Shown here piece by piece: positions 26,715-36,495 of a stretch of DNA of 64,000 nt. Position 1 is the first letter of the stretch; each line of letters opens with the position of its first letter. The notes beneath the pieces are model-generated. The model saw only the letters and a list, made by a program, of their open reading frames with translations, had not been told where the DNA came from and made no database searches. The translations under genes and the position numbers were made by a program. This DNA is from Aquificota bacterium (GTDB lineage Bacteria > Thermosulfidibacterota > Thermosulfidibacteria > Thermosulfidibacterales > B14-G1): NCBI GenBank assembly GCA_015486015.1, contig WFSL01000024.1, positions 1-64,000 on the forward strand, in the 5' to 3' direction.

Positions 26715-27734
26715 CTAACGCACTTTCCTTATCCAGCCTCCGCCTATCACTTCGTTGTCCATATAGAATACTGCCAGTTGGCCTGGAGTGGGTGCCTTTT
26801 GGGGTGTGTCGAATAGTACAGTGAGGCATCCTCCTTCCTCTTTGATCCATGCGGGGCTTTCCTTGTGTCTATACCGGATCTTTACAGCAACCCTCCAAGG
26901 GCCTTTACCCCTGGGCCTGTGGATCCAGTGGGGAGCGTTGACAGTTAATCTCTTCGAGAGGAGTGCCTCCCTTGGTCCTACTATGATAGTGTTCTCTTCA
27001 GGCAAAATGCGCGTTACGTATAAGGGGCGCCTTGAGCTGATGCCCAGTCCCCTCCTCTGGCCTACGGTGTAATGGATGTAGCCCTTGTGCATCCCCTTGG
27101 TTTCTCCCTTTTCATCCTTTATGGGGCCTGGGCCGGGGGATATCCCCAAGGTTTTCAGCAGTTGCGTATAATGCCCATCTACGAAGCATATCTCCTGGCT
27201 CCCGCGGTCACCTTTCTTCAATATTCCGAGGTGGTGGGCAAGTTCTTTCACCTTCTTGCGTGTCAGGTCTCCCAGGGGGAGTATGAGGTGGCAGAGTTGG
27301 TCCTCGTTTAATAGGGCGAGCAAGTAGGACTGGTCCTCTTCTGTGCCCTTCATCAAGTGGTAGCTGTTTTCTTTTTCCATCACCTTGGCGTAGTGCCCAG
27401 TAGCCATCTTTTCTGCCCCTTCCCTCAGCGCCTTTTCCATTAGGAGTCCCAGCTTCATCCGCTGATTGCACAGGGGGCAAGGGTTGGGCGTTTCGCCCCT
27501 CGCATACCCTTCTGCAAATGGGATGATCACCTCCCTGTAAAAGGCCTCCTTCATATTTATGGTGATCAGGGGGATGTGAAGCCTGCCTGCTATCTCCTTG
27601 ACTCGATGCATAGAGGCCTCCATAGTGGGGCAGTGTACCATGGTGATGCCCCATACCTGGTGTCCCTCCTCCTTGAGGAGGTATGCCGCTATGGCGGAGT
27701 CTATTCCCCCGGAAAGTGCTACGGCTATTCTCAT
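26715..27734 (-). CDS. mnmA: tRNA 2-thiouridylase MnmA
   Basis: A 339-residue protein with the PP-loop SGGIDSAIAAYLL at the N terminus, the catalytic cysteines in TPNPCPLCNQ and SQEICFV, and the ATGHYAKV and GQRRGLGI motifs of MnmA. It activates U34 of tRNA-Lys, Glu and Gln with ATP and adds sulfur. The start ATG (complement of 27732-27734) begins the PP-loop at the usual distance. It is convergent with the NuoEFG operon (55 bp apart) and divergent from the M16 pair. No cysteine desulfurase is adjacent. Confidence 0.94.
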   Translation of the reverse strand: MRIAVALSGGIDSAIAAYLLKEEGHQVWGITMVHCPTMEASMHRVKEIAGRLHIPLITINMKEAFYREVIIPFAEGYARGETPNPCPLCNQRMKLGLLMEKALREGAEKMATGHYAKVMEKENSYHLMKGTEEDQSYLLALLNEDQLCHLILPLGDLTRKKVKELAHHLGILKKGDRGSQEICFVDGHYTQLLKTLGISPGPGPIKDEKGETKGMHKGYIHYTVGQRRGLGISSRRPLYVTRILPEENTIIVGPREALLSKRLTVNAPHWIHRPRGKGPWRVAVKIRYRHKESPAWIKEEGGCLTVLFDTPQKAPTPGQLAVFYMDNEVIGGGWIRKVR

Positions 27735-27884
27735 TTGGTCCTCGCCTTTGCTTTATCAGAACAGTAGGTCTTAAAAATGGGGGCTTCAAGTTAAATTTGG
27801 AGCTTAGATAGGATGGTAGGATCGCACAGGTTAGTGGTAAGGCCATGATAGACACTTGGGTGAAGGTATGGTTGAATAAAGACG

Positions 27885-29225
27885 GTGACGTTATCTCTCT
27901 TTTGTTTGTCACTATGTTTGGGAGGAGGCTCTATGGCAGGATCCATGCGCATGGATGTGAAGTGCAGGGTGCTGGACAATGGACTCAGAGTGTGTGTCCT
28001 GGAGGATCATTCCACCCCAACTGCCACTTTTCAGGTATGGTATAGGGTAGGTTCCAGGAACGAGGCCAGTGGCAAGACGGGGATTTCACATCTGTTGGAG
28101 CATATGATGTTCAAGGGGACGAAGAAGTATGGTCCTGGAGAGTTTTCCAAGATCGTGGCTAAAAATGGCGGCGTGGAGAATGCCTTTACCAGTAGGGATT
28201 ACACAGCGTATTTTGAAAACTGGGCCAGCGATCGTCTCTCGGTTAGCATGGAGCTGGAGTCGGACAGGATGAGGAATTTGAGGCTTGATCCGCAGGAGTT
28301 TCAACGAGAGAAACAGGTGGTGATGGAAGAGAGGAGATTGAGAACGGAGGATGATCCTGTTTCCCTGCTGGTAGAGGAGGTCTATGCTACTGCCTATAAG
28401 GTTCATCCTTATCACTGGCCAGTTATAGGTTGGATGAGTGACGTGGAGAGTATCACCTTGGAGGATCTAAGGAAGCATTATGAAACTTATTATACCCCGA
28501 ATAATGCCACCCTTGTGGTGGTGGGGGACGTTAGGGAAAAGGAGATATTCTCTATGGCAGAGAGGCATTTTGGTGCTCTCCCTAAGGGCAGGGAACCCGC
28601 TGAGGTGAAAAGCGAGGAACCCCCCCAGTGTGGTGAGAAGAGGGTAGTGGTGGAGAGTCCGGAGGCCCGTCTCCCCTTTGTGATGCTGGCGTATCACACC
28701 CCTTCCATTGGCTCTGGTAAAGAGTATGCCCTCGAGGTCCTTACCCATATTATAGGAGAGGGTAAGAGTTCTCGGCTCTATCGGCGTCTGGTTTATGAGG
28801 AGAAGGTCGCCGTCTTTACCAGCGCCCGGTACCAGAGGATGTCCAAGGACCCTGGCCTCCTCTACCTCTATGCAGGAGCTGTCCCAGGGAGGTTGCCTAA
28901 GGATGTGGAGGTGATGATGAGAGAAGAGGTCTCCTCTATAAAGGCGGGGGAGCTTACCGAGGAGGAGCTGAGGAAAGCCAAGAATCAAGTGAAGGCAGGT
29001 TTTGTTTATGGTCTGGACTCTAACTTTTATAGGGCCATGGTCATAGGCCGCTTAGAGACCTTGGGCGTAGGATATGAGTATCTTAACACTTACCTCGATA
29101 GGGTGGCATCGGTTGTCAAGGCTGATGTGGTAGAAGTGGCGAGAGAGTACCTCTTGGACAAGAACCTCACTGTGGGGGTGCTTATACCTGAAGGAGAGGG
29201 TGGAAAGGGTGGAGGGCCTTCATGA
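27885..29225 (+). CDS. M16 zinc peptidase, catalytic subunit
   Basis: A 446-residue M16B peptidase. The inverted zinc motif HLLEH (GISHLLEHMMFKG, about residues 68-80) and the downstream glutamate region are intact. The C-terminal half has SSRLYRRL but lacks the matching R/Y pair, which the partner carries. From the GTG at 27885 the first 20 residues look like a short signal peptide, fitting the periplasmic type (LDNGLRV...VWYRVGSRNEASGKTG). An ATG at 27933 has a strong GGAGGAGG upstream and would give a cytoplasmic form, so the start is uncertain. It overlaps the second M16 gene by 4 bp. Confidence 0.88.
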   Translation: MTLSLFCLSLCLGGGSMAGSMRMDVKCRVLDNGLRVCVLEDHSTPTATFQVWYRVGSRNEASGKTGISHLLEHMMFKGTKKYGPGEFSKIVAKNGGVENAFTSRDYTAYFENWASDRLSVSMELESDRMRNLRLDPQEFQREKQVVMEERRLRTEDDPVSLLVEEVYATAYKVHPYHWPVIGWMSDVESITLEDLRKHYETYYTPNNATLVVVGDVREKEIFSMAERHFGALPKGREPAEVKSEEPPQCGEKRVVVESPEARLPFVMLAYHTPSIGSGKEYALEVLTHIIGEGKSSRLYRRLVYEEKVAVFTSARYQRMSKDPGLLYLYAGAVPGRLPKDVEVMMREEVSSIKAGELTEEELRKAKNQVKAGFVYGLDSNFYRAMVIGRLETLGVGYEYLNTYLDRVASVVKADVVEVAREYLLDKNLTVGVLIPEGEGGKGGGPS

Positions 29226-30499
29226 TATTGGGGGTTCGGCAAATTAAGGGTGAGGCGATTCCTACAAGTTGGACAACGCGGGAGGGGATAACAGTATGGC
29301 TAATCTCCAGGCATTCCCTCCCCTTTGTGGTGTTGAAGGTCTTGGTGAGGGGCGGCTCGGTATACGATCCGGAGGAGAAAGCGGGTGTGGCCTATCTCCT
29401 GTCGCAGCTTCTTCCAGAGGGGGCAGGAGGGATGACGGGGCTTCAGATATCCCAAGCCTTAGATTATATGGGCTCCGATCTGGAGACCAGTTGCTGTAAG
29501 GATTACGCCGCCGCTACCTTGACCACCTTAAAGGAGCACTTAGAAGAGGGGTTTAAGATCCTCTCATGGATACTCACCAAGCCATCCCTTTCTAAGGGGG
29601 AATTTGAGAGGGTGAAGAGGGAGGTGATGGGTGAGCTTCTCAAAGAAGAGGAGGACCCTGGGCTTGTGGCCTCTAAGGCCTTTAATGAAGCCCTATTCAG
29701 AGGGCATCCCTATCACAGGCCAGAAAAGGGGTATATGAAGACAGTTGAATCCATCTCTCTAATGGATGTGAAGGCATTCTATAAGCGTTTCTACCGACCC
29801 AACTTCACCATCTTCTCTGTGGCAGGGGATATAACCAAAGAGGAACTCCAGGGGCTCATGGATAGGTACCTCAAAGGGTGGGAGGCCTCAAGGCAGTCCC
29901 TTCCCCCAGTGGCAGATCCATTGCCATTGGAAGGGCCTAAAACGCAGGTGCTGGAGAAGGTGGTGACCCAGGCCAACATCATCCTGGGCCACTTAGGCGT
30001 GAAGAGAAGTAATCCTGATTTTGCAAAGGTGTATGTAATGAATCAAATAGTAGGTGGAGGAGGACTCACTTCTCGCCTCTTTCGGAGGATCCGTGAGGAG
30101 AGGGGGTTCTCTTACAGTGTCTACTCTTATTTCCAGTCTTCCTATTGGGGTGGGGCGTTCCGCGTGGTTTTGCAGACCAAGAACGAGAGGGCCCAAGAGG
30201 CCATAGGCGAGGTAAGAAAGGTGTTGATGGATTATAAGGACGAGGGCCCCTCCGAGGCAGAATTGGAGGATGCCAAGAGATATTTGACTGGTAGCTTTCC
30301 ACTGAGGATAGAGACAAATCGGGAGATCGCCGACTACATGGCCTTTGCTGCCTTTCATGGTTTGGGGACCGACTACTTTGAGGCGTTTCCGGAGGAGATA
30401 GAAGGGGTCACCTTGGAGGATGTAAAGATGGCAGCCAGGAGGTATCTTCATCCTGATAGGTTGTTGGTTGTGGTGGTCAAAGCACCTTCCGCCCCTTGA
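29222..30499 (+). CDS. M16 peptidase-like partner subunit, non-catalytic
   Basis: A 425-residue M16 homolog. The zinc motif is lost: the corresponding stretch reads LLSQLLPEGAGG. The substrate-binding R/Y pair is kept (LTSRLFRRIREERGFSYSVYSYF region, about 280-300; only key residues matter). Known M16B heterodimers pair one zinc subunit with one R/Y subunit, which matches the division seen here. Its ATG overlaps the stop of the catalytic subunit, which favours equal synthesis. Its 3' end overlaps the convergent amidohydrolase gene by 23 bp. Confidence 0.88.
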   Translation: MILGVRQIKGEAIPTSWTTREGITVWLISRHSLPFVVLKVLVRGGSVYDPEEKAGVAYLLSQLLPEGAGGMTGLQISQALDYMGSDLETSCCKDYAAATLTTLKEHLEEGFKILSWILTKPSLSKGEFERVKREVMGELLKEEEDPGLVASKAFNEALFRGHPYHRPEKGYMKTVESISLMDVKAFYKRFYRPNFTIFSVAGDITKEELQGLMDRYLKGWEASRQSLPPVADPLPLEGPKTQVLEKVVTQANIILGHLGVKRSNPDFAKVYVMNQIVGGGGLTSRLFRRIREERGFSYSVYSYFQSSYWGGAFRVVLQTKNERAQEAIGEVRKVLMDYKDEGPSEAELEDAKRYLTGSFPLRIETNREIADYMAFAAFHGLGTDYFEAFPEEIEGVTLEDVKMAARRYLHPDRLLVVVVKAPSAP

Positions 30500-31619
30500 T
30501 GTACACGCTTTTCAAGTGGGTATCCCCTTGAAGGAGCACAAACCCAGCCAGCTCCTCTGGGGATAAGGGGGCGGGCATTTCTATCACCAAGAATGAGGCC
30601 TCTTTTCCTATTTCAATTGAGGATAGCTCCCTTATCCTGAGTATGGAACCTCCCCCTCCAGTGGCCATGCTGAGGATCTTTTGGGGAGGCAGACTCCACC
30701 CTTGGGCCTTGGCATAAAACCAGAGGGTTCTCATCTCTTCCCAGAGATTCAGGTTTGGGGAGCTTCCCAGCCCATCTGTTCCCAATGCTACGGATATGTG
30801 GGCCTCTACAAGGAGCGGGAGGGGGGCTATCTCACCGGATAAGTAAAGGTTACTCCTGGGGCACACCACCACTGAGGCACCCCTCTTCTCCAAGATTTCT
30901 GCGTCCCTCTGAGTCATAAAGACGGCATGTATAGCTATGGTATTTGAATCCAGGCAACCTATCTCTTCCATGTATTGGATAGGGGTGCTTGCCTTGGGGC
31001 GGTGGAAGGACCTCCTCCCCGCTAATGGAAGGACCTCCTCTTCTATAGCATTGGGTTTCCCTTGGACAAAAGCAGTCTCCTCATAGGATTCAGAGAGATG
31101 AATGGCTTTAAGCTCCTTGGGTCTTTCCCTCCATATCCTTCGGAGGAGGGCTGGCGAGGTGGAGTAGGGGGCATGTGGGGATAATGGTAGGCCCTTGGGG
31201 GGGAGCGGGGCGTCTTCATCACCCAGGACCTCCAGGAAGGGGACTACGGTGTTGGCTATGTATGAGGTTTTTCCTTTCTCCCATGGGTATGGAACTATGT
31301 TCCCCCACGCCACTGTGCCCGTCTTTACCATGGCCTCCTCCTGGGGCAGGGAGGAGCTGGGGCGATGCTGTCTCCTGAGTTTAATAACTTTTTTGATCCA
31401 CGGAATGAAGGAAGGAGGGGAGATCAGGTGAGAAAAGTCGGCATGGACGTGGGCGTTTATGAGGCCAGGGACTATGATTACCGGGGGAGGGTGGTGACAA
31501 GGTTCCAGAGACACAATCTCTTCCCCCTCCCATACGAGGGTGACACCCTCTCGGGGGGGTGAATTCCACTGGCTTATCAGCCATTTACAGGCCACGCTTT
31601 TCCCATTGAAATGGGCCAT
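30477..31619 (-). CDS. Metal-dependent amidohydrolase (cytosine deaminase/TrzN-like), possible aminodeoxyfutalosine deaminase
   Basis: A 380-residue amidohydrolase when started at the ATG complementary to 31617-31619. A complete metal site is visible: GLINAHVH, SPHAPYSTS, IHLSESYEE, IAIHAVFM and LGTDGLGSS, with the deaminase-type HLSES-E pattern. Substrate candidates are amino-purine or aminodeoxyfutalosine-type compounds. Because the genome encodes MqnB, a deaminase making futalosine is a reasonable guess, but this is inference only. An in-frame extension up to 31712 would run across the clpC promoter region, so the internal ATG is preferred. It is divergent from clpC and convergent with the M16 pair. 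Confidence 0.75.
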   Translation of the reverse strand: MAHFNGKSVACKWLISQWNSPPREGVTLVWEGEEIVSLEPCHHPPPVIIVPGLINAHVHADFSHLISPPSFIPWIKKVIKLRRQHRPSSSLPQEEAMVKTGTVAWGNIVPYPWEKGKTSYIANTVVPFLEVLGDEDAPLPPKGLPLSPHAPYSTSPALLRRIWRERPKELKAIHLSESYEETAFVQGKPNAIEEEVLPLAGRRSFHRPKASTPIQYMEEIGCLDSNTIAIHAVFMTQRDAEILEKRGASVVVCPRSNLYLSGEIAPLPLLVEAHISVALGTDGLGSSPNLNLWEEMRTLWFYAKAQGWSLPPQKILSMATGGGGSILRIRELSSIEIGKEASFLVIEMPAPLSPEELAGFVLLQGDTHLKSVYIKGRKVL

Positions 31620-31638
31620 AGGACACCCTCTAAAGGAT

Positions 31639-31673
31639 TTGACAAGGTTCAGGCCTGGATGTAAGTTACATCC
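31639..31673 (+). promoter_or_regulatory. Predicted clpC promoter with overlapping palindromic operator
   Basis: TTGACA (31639-31644), 17 bp, TAAGTT (31662-31667). Overlapping the -10 box is a perfect 8-bp inverted repeat with one central base, GGATGTAA-G-TTACATCC (31657-31673). This is a likely repressor site controlling clpC. It does not look like CIRCE or a CtsR box. Confidence 0.6.
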
Positions 31674-31695
31674 AAAAGGGAAACGAGGTAAAGGG

Positions 31696-34131
31696 ATGTT
31701 CGATAGATACACTGAAAGGGCAAGGCGTTCCCTCCTCCTGGCCCGAGGTGAAGCAGAGCGACATCAGCATGATCATCTTACCACAGCTCATATCCTCTTA
31801 GGGCTCATAAAAGAAGGTTCCGGACTGGGGCTCCTTCTGTTGGAGAGATTGGGGGTAAATATAGAACAGCTCAAACAAGAGTTGGAGAGGCGTATCCCTT
31901 ATGGGAGAAGGGGTTTTGTTATGGGAGCTATCCCCTTTGCCCCCGATGCAAAGAAGGTGTTAGAGTACGCCATGGAGGAGGCCAAGTATCTCCATCAAGA
32001 CTACATAGGTACCGAGCATCTGGTGTTGGGTATCCTTCGGGAGAAGACTGGCCTTGGCGGGAAACTCTTGAGGCGCCTTGGGGTTGAGGGGAACGAGGCG
32101 AGGGAGATCCTGAAGGATATGGTGGGTGAGGAGGGGCTGGGTCGAAAGAAGAGGCATAAGAAAACCCCTGCCTTGGACGAGTTTGGTATGGATCTTACTG
32201 AGATGGCCAGGGAGGGGAAGTTGGATCCTGTTATAGGTAGGACCAAGGAGATAGAGCGTGTGATCCAGATACTGGTGAGAAAGACAAAGAACAATCCGGT
32301 CCTCATTGGGGAGCCAGGAGTAGGTAAAACAGCTATTGTTGAGGGATTAGCCCAAAGGATTGTGGAGAAAGAGGTCCCAGAGCCCCTTATGAATAGGCGC
32401 CTCATCTCTTTAGATCTGGGGGCCATTGTGGCAGGTACTAAGTATAGAGGCCAATTTGAGTCCCGGATGAAGGCCATTATAAAGGAGGCATCTGAGGATG
32501 AGGACGTGATGCTTTTTATAGATGAGATTCATACTTTGGTAGGGGCAGGGGCTGCTGAGGGTTCAATAGATGCAGCCAACATGTTGAAGCCTGCCTTGGC
32601 CCGAGGGGATATCCACTGCATAGGGGCCACTACCCTTTCTGAGTACAGGAAATATATAGAAAAGGATGGGGCCTTGGAAAGGAGATTTCAGGTTGTGATG
32701 GTAGAACCTCCTACGGTGGAGGAGACCTTGGAAATCCTTAGGGGACTGCGTTCAAGATATGAGGAGTTCCACCATGTAGAGATCACAGATGAGGCCTTGG
32801 TAGCTGCCGCCCGCTTGGCGGACAGATACATGACGGACAAGTTCCTACCAGACAAGGCTATAGACCTATTAGATGAGGCCTGTTCTATGGTACACATCCG
32901 TTGTTCCCATATCCCCGCCCATATTAGAGAGGTGGAGCTGGAGTTGGACAGGCTGGAACAGAGAAAGCGTCAAGCTATTAACAATCAGGAGTTTGAGAAG
33001 GCTGCTGGTGTAAGGGATGAAGAGCTTCAAGTGCTTCATCGCCTGCGGGATCTAAGGAGGGAGTGGCTCAGGGAGAGGGATAAGGAAAAACCCAAGGTGA
33101 CAGAGACCGATGTGGCACTGGTTATATCCAATGCTACGGGTATACCCCTCAATAGGCTAAGTGCGGAGGAGGAGAAGCGTCTCCTGGATTTGGAATCTGA
33201 ATTGAAGGCTATGGTGGTGGGTCAGGATGAGGCAGTGGAGAGGGTGGCCAAGGCCATAAGAAAGGCAAGGGTAGGGCTGAGGAGTCATACTCGTCCTGTA
33301 GGCGCCTTCTTCTTCTTAGGTCCCACAGGGGTAGGGAAGACCAGGTTGGCAGAGGCCTTGGCAGAGGTGCTCTTCGGAGGAGTGGATGCCCTTCTGCGTT
33401 TCGACATGTCGGAGTATATGGAGAAGTTTAATGTATCCAGGTTAATAGGTGCTCCACCTGGGTACGTGGGCTACGACGAAGGGGGGCAACTCACAGAGGC
33501 GGTGAGGAGGAGGCCTTACTCTGTGATCCTTTTTGATGAGATGGAGAAGGCGCATCCCGAGGTTTTCAACATCCTATTGCAGATCTTTGACTCTGGAAGG
33601 CTAACAGATGCCTTTGGCCGCACGGTGGACTTTAAGAACACCCTCATAATAATGACCTCTAATATTGGTGCCAAGCTCTTTTTCAAAGGGGTCTCCTTTG
33701 GTTTTGGCGAAAGCGAAACAGACTTCCGTAACATTAAGAATAAGGTGCTTTCCCAGTTTAAGAGGCGCTTTGCCCCCGAATTTATCAACAGGCTTGACGA
33801 TGTTATCGTTTTCAATCCCCTCGGTCAGGAGGAGGTGCTCCTTATACTGGATCTGGTGTTGGACGAGCTGCGGGGGAGGTTGGAGGAGAGGGGGATGCGT
33901 TTAAGGGTGACACCAAGGGCCAGAAGATTTCTGGTTTCTCAGGGGTTCGATGCCCAGATGGGTGCCAGGCCTTTGAGGAGGGCAGTGGAAAGGCTTGTGT
34001 CTGAGCCCTTGTCTGAAGAGATACTGCGGGGAGCTTTTTCGGAGGGTGACACCATTGTGGTGGATGTGGTAAAGCAAAAGGTAAGGTTTAAGAAGGGGGG
34101 GAAACGCAGGGCGGAAACAACTGTTTTGTAG
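31696..34131 (+). CDS. clpC: ATP-dependent Clp protease ATPase subunit ClpC
   Basis: An 811-residue Hsp100. The N domain ([16 protein letters not shown]..., about 1-145) is followed by AAA1 with Walker [10 protein letters not shown], a short middle domain carrying a UVR-like stretch ([16 protein letters not shown]), and AAA2 with GPTGVGKTR and [21 protein letters not shown]. The short middle region separates ClpC from ClpB. It unfolds proteins for ClpP. The ATG at 31696 gives the standard N terminus and follows GAGGTAAAGGG; an in-frame upstream extension runs through the divergent gene's start and is not conserved. No mcsA, mcsB or ctsR is adjacent; bamA follows after 34 bp. Confidence 0.95.
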   Translation: MFDRYTERARRSLLLARGEAERHQHDHLTTAHILLGLIKEGSGLGLLLLERLGVNIEQLKQELERRIPYGRRGFVMGAIPFAPDAKKVLEYAMEEAKYLHQDYIGTEHLVLGILREKTGLGGKLLRRLGVEGNEAREILKDMVGEEGLGRKKRHKKTPALDEFGMDLTEMAREGKLDPVIGRTKEIERVIQILVRKTKNNPVLIGEPGVGKTAIVEGLAQRIVEKEVPEPLMNRRLISLDLGAIVAGTKYRGQFESRMKAIIKEASEDEDVMLFIDEIHTLVGAGAAEGSIDAANMLKPALARGDIHCIGATTLSEYRKYIEKDGALERRFQVVMVEPPTVEETLEILRGLRSRYEEFHHVEITDEALVAAARLADRYMTDKFLPDKAIDLLDEACSMVHIRCSHIPAHIREVELELDRLEQRKRQAINNQEFEKAAGVRDEELQVLHRLRDLRREWLRERDKEKPKVTETDVALVISNATGIPLNRLSAEEEKRLLDLESELKAMVVGQDEAVERVAKAIRKARVGLRSHTRPVGAFFFLGPTGVGKTRLAEALAEVLFGGVDALLRFDMSEYMEKFNVSRLIGAPPGYVGYDEGGQLTEAVRRRPYSVILFDEMEKAHPEVFNILLQIFDSGRLTDAFGRTVDFKNTLIIMTSNIGAKLFFKGVSFGFGESETDFRNIKNKVLSQFKRRFAPEFINRLDDVIVFNPLGQEEVLLILDLVLDELRGRLEERGMRLRVTPRARRFLVSQGFDAQMGARPLRRAVERLVSEPLSEEILRGAFSEGDTIVVDVVKQKVRFKKGGKRRAETTVL

Positions 34132-34165
34132 TCGCCAGGGGCATTGGCCGATAAAGGAGGAGGCG

Positions 34166-36481
34166 GTGGAGAGAAAGAAAGGGGTGTTATCTTCAATTTT
34201 TCTGATATTCGCTTTGTTTGTGTTTCTCCTGCTTCTTCCAGGGGGGGGGAATGCTGGTCAATCCTCACAGTTGATTGTGAAGGCCATCGAGATTCAGGGT
34301 AATAAGCGTGTTGACCGCAATTCCATTCTTATCAAGTTAAAGACCAGAGAGGGTGAGCCTTTCTCTGTAGAGAAGACCCGGCAGGATGTCAAGGCGCTGT
34401 ACCAGACAGGCTTCTTTGAGGATGTGGAGGTGGATGCCAGGCCTTTTGAGGGTGGCGTAAAGCTGGTCTACATCGTTAAGGAGAGGCCTCTGGTGGGCCG
34501 CATTCTCATTAAGGGAAACAAGAAGATCAAAGAGAAGGATTTGCGTAAAGAGCTGAAGCCTTTTCCTTTCTCTATCTATAATGAAAACATTGTACATGAA
34601 AACGTAAGTAAGATTACCCGGATGTATCAGGCCAAGGGGTATTACAATGCCCAGGTTGAGGTGATCAAGAAAAAGGAGAGGGGCGGGCTTGAGCTGATTT
34701 ATCACATAAGAGAGGGTCGGAAGGCCCATGTAGCCAAGATAGATTTCGTGGGTAATAAGCACTTCAGTGATAGGGAATTAAAGGCTCAGATGCTTACCAA
34801 GGAGAAGAACATTTGGACCATGGTCACTACCCTCATAGGCCAGTTTTTGGGGAAGCCCAGCACTTACTATTACATACCGGATCTCCTTAGGGTGGATCTT
34901 ATGAAGGTTAGGGAATTCTATAGAGACCACGGCTTCATTAGGGTGGCCGTGGGTGCCCCTGAGGTGAAGGTGAAGAAGAAGGGGGAGATTCTAATCAGGG
35001 TGCCCATAGAGGAGGGGCCCAGATACAAGGTGGCAAAGGTGGAGATGAAACTTGGGGAGAATGACCCTTTTAAGCCAGATGATTTGGAAAAGATCCTCAG
35101 GCTGAAGCCTAATGGGTGGTATGACGCTGCCGCCATGCGTAAGGATGTAGATAACCTTACAGATTTGTATGGTTCCAAGGGCTATGTTAATGCCGATGTG
35201 AGACCTCTAACGGATGTGGATGACAAACATCACACGGTCTCTGTGGCCTACAGGGTGGAGAAGGGGGAGAAGTATTATGTGGGTAGGATAGAGATTCAGG
35301 GGAATGTGAAGACCAGGGACAAGGTGATCAGAAGAGAGGTAGGGCTGGCTGAGGGTGATGTGATGAACACCTTGGCCCTGAAGTCTGCGAAGGATAGGCT
35401 CAGTAAGTTGGGTTATTTCTCTCAGGTGGATATTGAGACCAAGCCCGCTGGGAATCACTTGGAGAACGTGGTAGTGAATGTAGAGGAACAGCCTACAGGT
35501 TCCCTCATGCTTGGTGGTGGTTTCAGTACCAAGGAGGCATTTGGGGCAATGGCCCAGCTTCAGGAGAAAAACCTGTTTGGCAGAGGGCAGTCTGTGAGCC
35601 TCAGTGGGGACTTCAGTGGTAAGAGGACCGAATATGAACTCTCCTTCTATGACCCCTATGTCTTTGACAGACCCCTCTCACTCGGTATAAGGAGCCATCG
35701 TCTGTTATACGAATACGACACCTTCGATGAGGACACCTTGGGCGTCACCTTCACACTTAGCAGGAGGATATGGAATTGGTACACTACTGCCTCTTTGGCT
35801 TATGAATTTAATAGCGTGGATATTTCCAGTGTGGATCATCGTGCACCAGGGTTTATCCATGATCAAAGGGGCAGGTCTACGTCCAGCGCTATGATACTGA
35901 CCCTGAGTCAAGATACTAGAAACAGTAGGGTATTACCCACCAGAGGATTTCAGCGCAGGCTCACTGTAAAACTGGCTGGCCTGGGAGGGGATGAGTACTA
36001 CTATAGGGTGGTAGCGGATGCAGGTTGGTATCTCTCGGCTGGCAAGTTTATCAAAAACTCTGTCTTCCACGTGAGGGGGCGCTTGGGGTTCTTGAACCCC
36101 TTGCCCTTGGGACACAAGGAACGCCCCGTCTATGAGAGGTTCTTTGTTGGTGGCAACGACACGGTTAGGGGGTTCAGTGAAGATGAGGCTAGCCCTGAGG
36201 AAGACGGTCAGGCTTACGGGGGAACCAAGGAGTTGATCTTGAACTTTGAGTATCTCTTCCCATTGGTAGGGGGGTTGAGGGGTCTATTCTTTTACGATAC
36301 GGGAGCTGCTTTCGATAATGGGGAGCAGATTGGGCTTGCCGGTCTGAGGCATGGGGCAGGGATGGGGATCAGATTTGTTACTCCTTTTGGCCCCTTGAGC
36401 ATTGATTTGGCCTTTAAGCTGGACAGGAAGAGAGACGAGAGTCTCACAAAATTACACTTTTCTGTGGGCTCAGCCTTTTGA
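34166..36481 (+). CDS. bamA: Outer membrane protein assembly factor BamA
   Basis: A 771-residue Omp85 protein. The N-terminal signal peptide (hydrophobic residues about 8-28) leads to five POTRA domains (about 33-420; the first begins LIVKAIEIQGNKRVDR) and a C-terminal 16-strand barrel. The FFVGGNDTVRGFSEDE segment near 655 is the VRGF lid-lock motif of the family. It ends in phenylalanine, as outer-membrane barrels usually do. The GTG start has AAGGAGGAGG just upstream. It inserts beta-barrel proteins into the outer membrane. The downstream ompH gene overlaps by position of its ribosome site, and the pair is a classic neighbour set. Confidence 0.95.
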   Translation: MERKKGVLSSIFLIFALFVFLLLLPGGGNAGQSSQLIVKAIEIQGNKRVDRNSILIKLKTREGEPFSVEKTRQDVKALYQTGFFEDVEVDARPFEGGVKLVYIVKERPLVGRILIKGNKKIKEKDLRKELKPFPFSIYNENIVHENVSKITRMYQAKGYYNAQVEVIKKKERGGLELIYHIREGRKAHVAKIDFVGNKHFSDRELKAQMLTKEKNIWTMVTTLIGQFLGKPSTYYYIPDLLRVDLMKVREFYRDHGFIRVAVGAPEVKVKKKGEILIRVPIEEGPRYKVAKVEMKLGENDPFKPDDLEKILRLKPNGWYDAAAMRKDVDNLTDLYGSKGYVNADVRPLTDVDDKHHTVSVAYRVEKGEKYYVGRIEIQGNVKTRDKVIRREVGLAEGDVMNTLALKSAKDRLSKLGYFSQVDIETKPAGNHLENVVVNVEEQPTGSLMLGGGFSTKEAFGAMAQLQEKNLFGRGQSVSLSGDFSGKRTEYELSFYDPYVFDRPLSLGIRSHRLLYEYDTFDEDTLGVTFTLSRRIWNWYTTASLAYEFNSVDISSVDHRAPGFIHDQRGRSTSSAMILTLSQDTRNSRVLPTRGFQRRLTVKLAGLGGDEYYYRVVADAGWYLSAGKFIKNSVFHVRGRLGFLNPLPLGHKERPVYERFFVGGNDTVRGFSEDEASPEEDGQAYGGTKELILNFEYLFPLVGGLRGLFFYDTGAAFDNGEQIGLAGLRHGAGMGIRFVTPFGPLSIDLAFKLDRKRDESLTKLHFSVGSAF

Positions 36482-36495
36482 AGGAGGAAGGGTTG

